Assembly (NCBI RefSeq): GCF_902506105.1
Contig: NZ_LR733304.1
Span: 2,093,458-2,157,457, forward strand
Direction: 5' to 3'
DNA: 64,000 nucleotides
Origin: Aeromicrobium sp. 9AM
Lineage (GTDB): Bacteria; Actinomycetota; Actinomycetes; Propionibacteriales; Nocardioidaceae
Position 1 is the first letter of the stretch; every line of letters begins with the position of its first letter. The position numbers were made by a program, and so were the translations under genes. The notes below the pieces were generated by a model that saw only the letters and a list, made by a program, of their open reading frames with translations, was not told the DNA's origin and made no database searches. Below, in pieces: positions 52,990-60,535 of the stretch.

Positions 52990-54210
52990 TTACGGGCGAT
53001 TCAGTAGAGTTTCGGCGCGCGGGACTATAGAAAGTTCGTGTCCCAAGATGTCGCCGACGGCTCGACCGTACTTCGATATCCGAAGTCCAGTAGCCACAAT
53101 TGACTTCGTCGTGGTCACGAGGCTTTCCGCAAAATCCCGGTCCGTCCTGCACAGTTCTTTGAACGCCTCAGAAAGCGCTTCGTGATGCTGCACGAACTCC
53201 GCGTCGGTTATGGAGTCATCGCCCAGCACTGCGGTCATCAGGTCGTACACGGCGATGTTGAATCGGCGGATGAACGCCTGATCCTCAAATCTCAAAAAGG
53301 AATCTTTCACTCCAAATGCGAGAATCGTGCGGTTGATGGCATGCTCGCATCGCGTAGCTAGCTTCTCGAAATACTGTTGGCCGTCGGTCTTCCATCGCTC
53401 TGAGCCCTGAATGCAGGCGTCGTCGAGAAACTTTCGCAGGTTGCCACGATAGTCCTCAATTGATTCGTGGAAAGCGATCGTCCGAAGGAGCATTTCTGCA
53501 TCTCGCATTCGGAAGTCTTCGCGCTTGATCCGTCGAGCCGCTTGGATTGGGTGACTCTGAGCGGAACGGTCATTGACCCACTTCGTGAACTCGCTCGGAT
53601 AGAGCGCCTGACGCAGTTCCTGCGGGGAGAGTGACAAACTCCCCTGATTGAGGCGGACGAACACTTGGTACAAGACTGCTGGATTCTTCCAGTTTCGAAC
53701 AACGATTGTCCGAATCGGCTGGGCCAAAAAATTCTCGGCGTGCTCTTGCGCAGTCAGGGATGCCTGCATGTCTGCGAACGTCATGCCTTCCAACTCCGTT
53801 GCAAACTCCATCTTTCGCAGTTTGAACGAGCGAAAGTTGTCGTCGGGCGCTGCGAACTGCTTCATAGTGACAAGTCGCTGCTTGCCGTCCAGAACGATGA
53901 ATCGTCCTTTGCGCGAGGGATCCTCCGCCAACACGATCTGCGGGACGGGTAATCCGAGAACGAGAGACTCGACATAGAGACTCTTCCGCTCGATAGTCCA
54001 GGCATCGCGACGTTGAAACGTCGGAGCGATGTCGAAGGTTGTACCGATTCGTTCGAGTAGCGACTGGACGCTCCAGTCGAGCGTGTACAGCACTAGGTCC
54101 GACAACTCGGCGGTTGTCAGACCCTCCTCCTCTGTCAGGTCGTAGTCCGGAGATTCGTCCGGTATCTCTTCGACTTCGAAGTTAGAATCCGTCGCGTCTG
54201 TTTCCGTCAT
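52990..54210 (-). CDS. DUF262 (ParB/GmrS-like) protein
   Basis: Protein of 406 residues. The N-terminal acidic leader (VEEIPDESPDYDLTEEEG) is followed by the DUF262 core: PTFQRRDAW at 64-71, SLVLGLPVPQIVLAED, and FIVLDGKQRLVTM with the DGxQR motif at 108-112. DUF262 domains hydrolyse nucleotides or cut DNA in GmrSD-type restriction and other defence systems. The DUF1524 HNH domain found in many relatives is missing; the rest is helical. TACGCT plus 7 bases precedes the ATG. It is the first gene of a pair with the HEPN gene. Confidence 0.83.
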   Translation of the reverse strand: MTETDATDSNFEVEEIPDESPDYDLTEEEGLTTAELSDLVLYTLDWSVQSLLERIGTTFDIAPTFQRRDAWTIERKSLYVESLVLGLPVPQIVLAEDPSRKGRFIVLDGKQRLVTMKQFAAPDDNFRSFKLRKMEFATELEGMTFADMQASLTAQEHAENFLAQPIRTIVVRNWKNPAVLYQVFVRLNQGSLSLSPQELRQALYPSEFTKWVNDRSAQSHPIQAARRIKREDFRMRDAEMLLRTIAFHESIEDYRGNLRKFLDDACIQGSERWKTDGQQYFEKLATRCEHAINRTILAFGVKDSFLRFEDQAFIRRFNIAVYDLMTAVLGDDSITDAEFVQHHEALSEAFKELCRTDRDFAESLVTTTKSIVATGLRISKYGRAVGDILGHELSIVPRAETLLNRP

Positions 54211-54366
54211 GCAATGCAGCGTAGTGCTGCTCGGGATGCTGGAAATTCGGCCGGCGATCTGGCCGCGCAGCCTGAGGTGATTCTGCAACTCGTTTAGGTT
54301 CTATGCCGGTTCTGCTCGTGAGTCTTCGAACCACCTGCCCCAAGAGGGCCCAAGTAGGCTCCGGCC

Positions 54367-54858
54367 GTGACCTTCCTACAGTCAGCAGCCGACACGGCGG
54401 AAGCGGCAGCCGGCACATCGGATATCGCAATAGCCCTCGTCGGCCTTGGCGGCGCCATCATCGGAGGACTGGCCACCTTCCTCGGCATCTGGTTTCAAAG
54501 CGCCCGTGAGACGCAGCAGGCGCGGCGCGACAGGCTTGCGATGCTAAGCGATAGCGCGATCGAAGCTCGCTGGCAAGTTTGGACCTTGGCCCGCAAGTTA
54601 GAGAAAGCCGGTGAGGATGCGGCGTCTGATGCGCTGCGAGACGAACTACACGAACTTGAGATATCGCTGATGAGGGCTGTCACCCAAATGCGACTTCATG
54701 CCTCAAAACGAATGTCCGATGCCTACTTCCGAACACTGAACCTCATGCCTCAGGACGATCTGATGCGCTCTTTGAATGTGTTCGCAACCGTGGTCCGTGG
54801 TGAGGTTTCTCCGTCATGGCGTGAGCGTAGGAAGATCCGCGCTAAGACGCTGGACTAG
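54367..54858 (+). CDS. Membrane-anchored coiled-coil protein
   Basis: Protein of 163 residues, function not recognised. One hydrophobic segment (residues 19-43, IAIALVGLGGAIIGGLATFLG) is followed by a charged helical region with coiled-coil character (ETQQARRDRLAMLSDS to EISLMRAVTQMRLHASKRM). The N-terminus is short and probably outside the cytoplasm. The GTG start is supported by TAGGCT plus 6 bases. It is divergent from the DUF262 gene in the island. A sensor or effector anchor in a defence system is possible but unsupported. Confidence 0.65.
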   Translation: MTFLQSAADTAEAAAGTSDIAIALVGLGGAIIGGLATFLGIWFQSARETQQARRDRLAMLSDSAIEARWQVWTLARKLEKAGEDAASDALRDELHELEISLMRAVTQMRLHASKRMSDAYFRTLNLMPQDDLMRSLNVFATVVRGEVSPSWRERRKIRAKTLD

Positions 54859-55018
54859 GGCCGATGACCGCCCGAGCAACGCTATTTGCAGATGAAATTC
54901 GCATTCCCGCGGAGCGAAACCAGTTTACTCGGCTGGCGTTGAACCAACGCGGCCAGACGATCAGGTCCCTGCTGGCCCCGATACTGCTAGTCGGACGCGA
55001 ACGGTAGGTTGCTGCACC

Positions 55019-55591
55019 ATGAGTCCGGAGGAGCATGCGCGAAAGCTCGCCGCCGAGATCTGCGATCGAGCCAGGAGTTCCGAGCCAGCTATCACGACTC
55101 GCATGCAAGAGATCGCCGCCGTGTGCGATGCGACCCTCACTCGCTTGGATTGCAGGGTCAAGAGCGAGGACTCCTTGACCCGAAAATTGATCGGTGATCC
55201 AGAGAAGCCGAACATTGCACGCAACTTGCGGCGCATTAATGACGCCATCCGCTACACGTTCGTCGCGCACGCTCAAGACTATTGGGCGGCGCATGACAAC
55301 ATTCTCAGCCAGCTCTCGGAGGACGGATACGTCGTTGTTGCTGACCCTCGAGGATGGAAGCGAACGGGATATCGCGGTATCAATCTGACGGTCCGCGCAC
55401 CAGACGGACATCAGTTCGAGGTCCAGCTTCACACCGAAGCATCGCTCGCGGTGTCAGAGGCCACTCACAGTCTGTATGAAGAGAAGCGAGTGCTTGAACC
55501 CTTCTCGCATGAGTGGACTGAACTGGATGTACGAATTGCAGCGATTTATTCCACCGTCCCACTGCCGCCCGGGGTTCCGTGGCTATCATGA
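55019..55591 (+). CDS. RelA/SpoT nucleotidyltransferase-domain protein
   Basis: Protein of 190 residues with the RelA/SpoT synthetase core. CRVKSEDSLTRKL gives the RxKxxxSxxxK ATP-site pattern, INDAIRYTFV carries the metal-binding Asp75, YRGINLTV follows, and FEVQLHTE contains Glu134. This would transfer pyrophosphate to a nucleotide or RNA end. It is too short for a housekeeping Rel and has no hydrolase domain. Small solitary versions include toxSAS toxins. It is preceded by TAGGTT plus 8 bases and is followed after 4 bases by a partner gene. Confidence 0.78.
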   Translation: MSPEEHARKLAAEICDRARSSEPAITTRMQEIAAVCDATLTRLDCRVKSEDSLTRKLIGDPEKPNIARNLRRINDAIRYTFVAHAQDYWAAHDNILSQLSEDGYVVVADPRGWKRTGYRGINLTVRAPDGHQFEVQLHTEASLAVSEATHSLYEEKRVLEPFSHEWTELDVRIAAIYSTVPLPPGVPWLS

Positions 55592-55595
55592 GGCT

Positions 55596-56216
55596 ATGAG
55601 GTACTACCAGTATCCGCTCAACGACGGAGGCGTGGAAATCGCCCGTCGAGATTCGGATGCGGGCACGGCTGAATACTTTGACGAGTCTTCACACGAATGG
55701 GTTCAGGACACGCAGCTGCTTGTCGACATTGACCAGAGCGGAACCTGGACTCCAGCCTCTGCGCCGTTGGTACAGCGAGTAACTGGCCAGTTCGTTGATC
55801 CCGGGGCTAACAAAGCGGAATCTTCGATCGTGAGGAACTTCGCTCCAAAGATCCAAGCGATGATCACCTCCGATGTGCGATCGGCGATCGACGCTAAGTT
55901 CAAGACCATCCTTGGTTTTGGCACCTCACCTGTCCACAAAATCCCGGACCAGATCGTGGCGAGACGTGAACGGAAGATTGTCCGTCGGAAGCGGCTTCAT
56001 CCAACGAAGGAAGTCGTCATCTGGAAGAAGTCGGACTCGCGAGACACCGCCTCCGGGATCGCTGGCGTCGTAAAGGGCGGCAAGTTTGTGAAGGTCGTCG
56101 ACGAGCACGGGGCCGGCCCCGGCAAGTATCAGCGGACGGGCCCGGCGTACGAGATCGTATCGATCAAGTCGGGATCCAAATCGTCCAAAAAAAAGAAGGA
56201 CCGCAGCTCCACCTAG
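55596..56216 (+). CDS. Unknown protein paired with RelA/SpoT-domain gene
   Basis: Protein of 206 residues, not recognised. The N-terminal part RYYQYPLNDGGVEIARRDSD has a strand pattern. The middle (VRSAIDAKFKTILGFG) is helical, and the C-terminus is very basic (RRERKIVRRKRLHPTKEV, then a Lys run KKKK). It starts 4 bases after the RelA/SpoT stop, so co-expression is near certain. It may be an antitoxin or a nucleic-acid-binding partner; no function can be assigned. Composition is AT-rich, with an AAAAAAAAG run near the end. Confidence 0.6.
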   Translation: MRYYQYPLNDGGVEIARRDSDAGTAEYFDESSHEWVQDTQLLVDIDQSGTWTPASAPLVQRVTGQFVDPGANKAESSIVRNFAPKIQAMITSDVRSAIDAKFKTILGFGTSPVHKIPDQIVARRERKIVRRKRLHPTKEVVIWKKSDSRDTASGIAGVVKGGKFVKVVDEHGAGPGKYQRTGPAYEIVSIKSGSKSSKKKKDRSST

Positions 56217-56411
56217 TCGACTCCGACGGTCTGAGCGGTGCCCCTGTGGCGTCAAACCCTCGCCAGTCGTCTCGCCTCCTCGTATCCCGAATCGGCGAGT
56301 CAGACTTTATGTCGTCACGGTGGACCAACTACTACCGTGTGGGTGCTGCACTCAGCGGTCTGCACTACGCAGAAGTCGTCACCCCCCTCAATCGTGCGGC
56401 ACCATCGAAGC

Positions 56412-57428
56412 GTGCGCATCCTTCTTGACACGAATGTCTGGTCACGCCTTGCGGATCATCGAGAGCAGCGCATGTTGCACGAACTGGTTCTGGGGTCCGG
56501 GTCAGAGATCGTGGTAAGTCCGGCCACGCTTCTAGAGGTGCTGTCCGGTCGAGCTCGAAAGTCGCGTCAGTCACGAATCAATCTCATGGCTCGTAGCCGC
56601 TGGACCCGACTACCTACCGAGGCCTTCATGGAGTCAGCCGAATTGATTCTTGAAGTACAGCGACTTCGACCCGAGTGGGTCAGTTGTCTGAAACCAGGCG
56701 ATGACTACCGACGATACGAACGATTCTGGGCACTGGACATCTGGGAGCGGGCCCGCCGCGGGGAGAACGAGATTCCAGACCACGCTCGTGCGGGCTCACG
56801 AGCGGACTCGAACTCAATCGCAGAAACGCAGCGCCGCATGCAAAGTGCGATGAGAGAAGCCGGCGGGGCTCAGTCTGTGGAGGCACTGGGGCATTTCCTA
56901 ACAACCGCACGCGCCTTGCCCGATCCAGGTCTCTCAGTCCGCGACGCTGCCGCCCGGGGATGGTTGCCCAACGAGCCGGTTGAGCCTTGGCGTATCGAGA
57001 CTCTCGGGTTCTTCTGGAGAGCGATCAACCAAGTGAACGGGGACGGGTACGGCGACTCGACCTATATCGATTGGTTGAGACCATTCGTCGATTTGCAGCT
57101 ACTTCGGGAGAATGAATCTAGCTTCGGGCGCATGCTGCTCTACGAAGTCGACGAGACTCTGATGGTTCGCAATTGGCTGCGTTGGGCAGTGCGTTTCCTG
57201 CAGAACTCGGCCCGAATTCAGCTCTCGAATGGAGTAGATGAGCAAATCGCCTCCTACATGCCGGATGCAGACCTCTTCTTCACTGCTGACAAAACGCTGT
57301 TCCGAGTTCTTTGCGCAACGACAAGCAGCGCTCCGGCGCAGTGCGCCACTCCTTACCTGATCGATCCGATCGGACATGGACCAATCACGTCGCAAATCCA
57401 AGCAGTCATCGACAGTCACGACGTCTAG
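56412..57428 (+). CDS. PIN-like domain protein with large insertion
   Basis: Protein of 338 residues. It opens with the PIN motif RILLDTNVWSRLADH (Asp6), followed by VVSPATLLEVL (Glu42). The closing PIN strand comes only near residue 285-300 (MPDADLFFTADKTLFRVL). A roughly 230-residue helical region is inserted between them, whereas ordinary VapC toxins are about 130 residues. This predicts an RNase, but the inserted part is unrecognised. The GTG start is a judgement from the family N-terminus; there is no clear ribosome site. No adjacent antitoxin is obvious. Confidence 0.6.
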   Translation: MRILLDTNVWSRLADHREQRMLHELVLGSGSEIVVSPATLLEVLSGRARKSRQSRINLMARSRWTRLPTEAFMESAELILEVQRLRPEWVSCLKPGDDYRRYERFWALDIWERARRGENEIPDHARAGSRADSNSIAETQRRMQSAMREAGGAQSVEALGHFLTTARALPDPGLSVRDAAARGWLPNEPVEPWRIETLGFFWRAINQVNGDGYGDSTYIDWLRPFVDLQLLRENESSFGRMLLYEVDETLMVRNWLRWAVRFLQNSARIQLSNGVDEQIASYMPDADLFFTADKTLFRVLCATTSSAPAQCATPYLIDPIGHGPITSQIQAVIDSHDV

Positions 57429-58034
57429 ACTTTGCGGTCAGGTCGATTCCTGCTGTGATTTCCGGGACAAGGAGACATTTTGAGTCCGAACCCCCTCCAG
57501 TCGACATGAGCCTTGGCGCGGCCGGCGTGGAGCACGGCCGAGGCGGCGATGGCACAGGCGATTGTGTAGAGGCCGCTGCCGATGGGAGTGCCGTCGCTCG
57601 TGAGTCCGTCCTTTGCGTCGAGGAACGCGGGGAACGCGGTCAGCCAGAGCACGGCCATGACCGCCAGATACGCAGCCGGATAGATCCGCGCGAACGGAGT
57701 CACCGGCTCCGGCTTCTCGCCACGGCGTAGATGCGTGACGAGGATCCATGCACCGACGACCCAGATCAGTCCCAGCACGATGCCGAGCACCCAGGCCTGG
57801 GCCGTCACGTTGGGGGTGTCACCTCCGAAGATGCTCGACGGGATGCCGAACAGGCCGATCGCCGGAGGAGCCAGCGCATCGGCGAATACGATGCGCCGGG
57901 TCAGCGACCAGCCGCGGCGCGGCTCGCCACCGACGGGCGTACCGACCAGACGTAGGACCAGCCGTCATCACGCCGAATGAGACCGAGGCGAACAGCGCCA
58001 TGCTGTTCATCGGCACCAACGCAAACCTTGGGCG
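57425..58034 (-). pseudogene. Degenerate partial copy of the 60.5 kb membrane-protein gene
   Basis: Read on the minus strand, this matches the C-terminal 170 or so codons of the gene at 60536-61645, with visibly high nucleotide identity over about 520 bases. It keeps VPMNSMALFASVSFGV, GIPSSIFGGDTPN, TAQAWVLGI and KDGLTSDGTPIGSGLYTIAC. A two-base deletion at about 57963 breaks the frame, the N-terminal half is missing, and the C-terminus runs into unrelated sequence that meets the PIN-like gene stop. The bases 58035-58122 upstream hold another short open frame (ILDLPAAGASNDDITPK), probably a second gene remnant. No working gene lies between 57429 and 58159. Confidence 0.8.
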
Positions 58035-58122
58035 TGATGTCGTCGTTGCTCGCGCCGGCGGCCGGCAGGTCGAGAATCTCGCGTGCGGCGAGGCCGGCCA
58101 GAGAATGTGACCCAACGAGCCT

Positions 58123-58152
58123 TTGACTTCAAGTACTTGAAGTTCCTACCGT
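58123..58152 (+). promoter_or_regulatory. MerR-type promoter with 18-bp palindrome
   Basis: TTGACT (-35) at 58123-58128 and TACCGT (-10) at 58147-58152 are separated by 18 bases. The perfect palindrome ACTTCAAGTACTTGAAGT (58126-58143) fills the spacer, as in MerR-family promoters. The GTG of the merR gene follows 7 bases after the -10, so this transcript is probably leaderless and self-regulated. Confidence 0.8.
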
Positions 58153-58159
58153 TGCTGGA

Positions 58160-58618
58160 GTGAGTCAACAAACCACCCATCGGACCTACACGATCAAGGA
58201 AGCAGCCGCGCTGACCGGACTGCCGGCGAGCACGCTGCGCTACTACGAGACGATTGGTGTGATCGCGCCGATCAGCCGCGGGGCGAGCAGCAAGCACCGC
58301 GTGTATGCCGAGGACGACCTCGACCAGCTGATGTGGATCGCGTGCCTCGCGGCCACCGGCATGTCGGTCAGCAACATGCGTCGATACATCGCCAACGGTC
58401 ACCAAGGGCCGGACGCCGCCGCCGGCCAGATCGAGCTGCTGTCGAACCAGGCAGAGAGGCTCGCAGCAGAGGCCGAGCACCTCGCCGTACGGCAGCGGTA
58501 TGTCGGTCTCAAGATCGACTACTGGCGCGCGGTCGAAGCCGGCGACACCGAGCGCGCCGCGCTCATCAGCGATGAGGCCGGCAAGCTCGCCGACGCCCTC
58601 AGGCGCGCAAAGAACTGA
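58160..58618 (+). CDS. MerR-family regulator
   Basis: Regulator of 152 residues: HTH and wing [21 protein letters not shown] and [23 protein letters not shown], then the dimerisation coiled coil from about residue 85 ([21 protein letters not shown]). No metal-binding Cys is present, so an organic or aldehyde signal is likely, as in AdhR/NmlR types. The palindromic operator lies in its own promoter. The alcohol dehydrogenase gene follows 68 bases downstream with its own AAGGAG and is the likely target. Confidence 0.87.
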   Translation: MSQQTTHRTYTIKEAAALTGLPASTLRYYETIGVIAPISRGASSKHRVYAEDDLDQLMWIACLAATGMSVSNMRRYIANGHQGPDAAAGQIELLSNQAERLAAEAEHLAVRQRYVGLKIDYWRAVEAGDTERAALISDEAGKLADALRRAKN

Positions 58619-58686
58619 CCAACCCGGAGCACACCCGCCGATCCGGCGGGCGCCAACCCACGAGTTCCATCACCACAAGGAGATCC

Positions 58687-59727
58687 ATGCAGGTCAACGC
58701 CTACGCCGCCCCCGAGGCCGGCGCCCCACTCGCCCTCACCACGATCGACCGGCGAGCCGTCGGAGAGAACGATGTCCTCATCACCATCGAGTACGCCGGC
58801 ATCTGCCACTCCGACATCCACACCGTTAACGGCGACTGGGGCCCGCAGCCCTTCCCCGTCGTCCCGGGCCACGAGATCGTCGGCACCGTCGCAGAGGTCG
58901 GCTCCGGGGTGACCCGCCACCAGGTCGGCGACCGCGTCGGAGTCGGCTGCATGGTCAACGCGTGCCGCGAGTGCGTCAACTGCCTGCGTGGCGAGGAGCA
59001 GTACTGCGTCAACGGGATGGTCGGCACGTACGCCGCCACCGATCGCGACGGCACCACGACGCAGGGCGGCTACTCCACCCACGTCGTCGTGGACGCCAAC
59101 TTCGTGCTCTCGGTCCCCGAAGGGCTCGACCCGGCCGCAGCAGCGCCGCTGCTCTGCGCGGGCATCACGACGTACACCCCGCTCAGGCACTGGAACGCGG
59201 GCCCCGGCACCAAGGTCGCCGTCGTCGGCCTCGGCGGACTCGGCCACATGGCGGTCAAGATCGCCCACGCCCTCGGCGCCGAGGTCACGGTGCTCTCGCA
59301 GTCGCTGAAGAAGCAGGAGGACGGCCTCCGCCTGGGCGCCGACCACTACTACGCCACCTCCGACCCAGACACGTTCGCCGTCCTGGCCAGTCAGTTCGAC
59401 CTGATCATCAACACGGTCAGCGCGTCGATCAACGTCGACGCCTACCTCAGCCTGCTCGCCGTCGACGGCACCCTGGTCAATGTCGGCGCTCCCCCGACAC
59501 CGTTCCGGGTCAACGCGATGTCGCTCATCGGCGGCCGTCGCTCATTCGCCGGCTCGATGATCGGTGGCATCGCCATGACCCAGGAGATGCTCGATTTCTG
59601 TGCAGAGCACGGCATCGCGTCCGAGATCGAGGTCATCGCCGCGGACCAGATCAACGCGGCGTACGAACGCGTGCTCGCCTCCGACGTGCGATACCGGTTC
59701 GTCATCGACGCCAGCACCCTGAGCTGA
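58687..59727 (+). CDS. Zinc-dependent alcohol dehydrogenase (CAD-like)
   Basis: Medium-chain zinc alcohol dehydrogenase of 346 residues of the cinnamyl-alcohol-dehydrogenase/YahK type. Catalytic zinc ligands are in [11 protein letters not shown] and PGHEIVGTV. The structural zinc cysteines lie in [17 protein letters not shown]. The NAD(P) motif is [14 protein letters not shown]. It probably interconverts aldehydes and alcohols, perhaps for detoxification under the MerR gene. A strong hairpin terminator follows the stop. Confidence 0.9.
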   Translation: MQVNAYAAPEAGAPLALTTIDRRAVGENDVLITIEYAGICHSDIHTVNGDWGPQPFPVVPGHEIVGTVAEVGSGVTRHQVGDRVGVGCMVNACRECVNCLRGEEQYCVNGMVGTYAATDRDGTTTQGGYSTHVVVDANFVLSVPEGLDPAAAAPLLCAGITTYTPLRHWNAGPGTKVAVVGLGGLGHMAVKIAHALGAEVTVLSQSLKKQEDGLRLGADHYYATSDPDTFAVLASQFDLIINTVSASINVDAYLSLLAVDGTLVNVGAPPTPFRVNAMSLIGGRRSFAGSMIGGIAMTQEMLDFCAEHGIASEIEVIAADQINAAYERVLASDVRYRFVIDASTLS

Positions 59728-59734
59728 CGCTCCA

Positions 59735-59764
59735 GCCCCGGTCGGGCCACGGCTCGACCGGGGC
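59735..59764 (+). terminator. Hairpin terminator after adh
   Basis: GCCCCGGTCG and CGACCGGGGC are perfect 10-base arms around a 10-base loop. It lies between the adh stop and the convergent glycine-rich gene, so it can act in both directions. No U-run follows, as is common in high-GC actinobacteria. Confidence 0.75.
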
Positions 59765-59792
59765 CGGGTCAGTGCCCGCTGGCCGGTGGCGT

Positions 59793-60446
59793 TCAGAACA
59801 GGGCCGACAGCACGGGCTGGCCGCTCTTGCCGAACAGCAGACCGCCGGAGCCACCGGTGCCACCCGCGCCGGTGGAGCCGCCGTTGCCGATCAGGAAGCC
59901 GGCCGCGCCGCCCTTGCCCGCGCCGCCCGCTGACCCGCCGTTGCCGGCCAACACCCCGCCGTTGCCGCCCGTACCGCCGGTGCCGCCCGCCCCTCCGCTA
60001 CCGATGATGCCGGCCGATCCACCGGTGCCGCCCGAGCCGCCGACACCGCCCGACCCGCCGCTGCCGGCCACGACGCCGCCGCTGCCTCCGGTGCCGCCCT
60101 GACCAGCCGTGCCGCCCGTGCCGATCAACCCGGCGTTGCCGCCCTTGCCGCCGGCGCCGGCCGATCCGCCGTTGCCGATCAACAGCCCACCATTGCCGCC
60201 CGTACCGCCGGCGCCGGCCGAACCGCCGTTGCCGATCAGCAGCCCGCCGTTGCCACCCTGGCCGCCGGTCCCGGCCGGCGCGCCGTTGCCGATCAGGAGG
60301 CCGAGGAGACCAGCGACCGGACTCGGCTTCGGCTTGGCGGTGGGTGTGACCACCGGGTCAGCAGGGGCAGGGAGCGACGTCACCCACCCCGCCGCCAGCA
60401 CCAGGACCAACACGGACAGAACTCTCGCCAGCAGCTTCATAGCCAT
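59793..60446 (-). CDS. Secreted PGRS-like glycine-rich repeat protein
   Basis: Protein of about 217 residues. A signal peptide (MKLLARVLSVLVLVLAAGWV) is followed by a Pro-rich linker (PTAKPKPSP). Tandem Gly-rich repeats of the type GGLLIGNGGSAGAGGTGGN and GGVGGSGGTGG follow from about residue 45 to near the end, and the protein ends GKSGQPVLSALF. Such repeats recall mycobacterial PE_PGRS proteins, but no PE domain is present. Function unknown; a calcium-binding or wall-associated fibre-like protein is possible. The start is uncertain: ATG at 60440 is also possible. Confidence 0.75.
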   Translation of the reverse strand: MAMKLLARVLSVLVLVLAAGWVTSLPAPADPVVTPTAKPKPSPVAGLLGLLIGNGAPAGTGGQGGNGGLLIGNGGSAGAGGTGGNGGLLIGNGGSAGAGGKGGNAGLIGTGGTAGQGGTGGSGGVVAGSGGSGGVGGSGGTGGSAGIIGSGGAGGTGGTGGNGGVLAGNGGSAGGAGKGGAAGFLIGNGGSTGAGGTGGSGGLLFGKSGQPVLSALF

Positions 60447-60535
60447 TCCATTCGTCAACCGGGAGCATCCCCTGCTCCACCTCGCCGAAAATATCCAGTG
60501 GCGGACAGGCTGTCAATGGTTGATTGACGGGCTCA

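Noticed and set aside
54842..55432. Open frame of 196 codons opposite the RelA/SpoT-domain gene
   Set aside because: The plus strand has a recognisable domain with ordered catalytic motifs; the antisense frame has none.
52313..58034. Prophage or integrative element
   Set aside because: No integrase, terminase, capsid, relaxase or direct-repeat attachment site was found; called an accessory island only.
59820..60300. Regularly repeated GC-rich words resembling a repeat array
   Set aside because: The period follows codons of the glycine-rich protein on the minus strand; there are no conserved spacers or CRISPR-type direct repeats.
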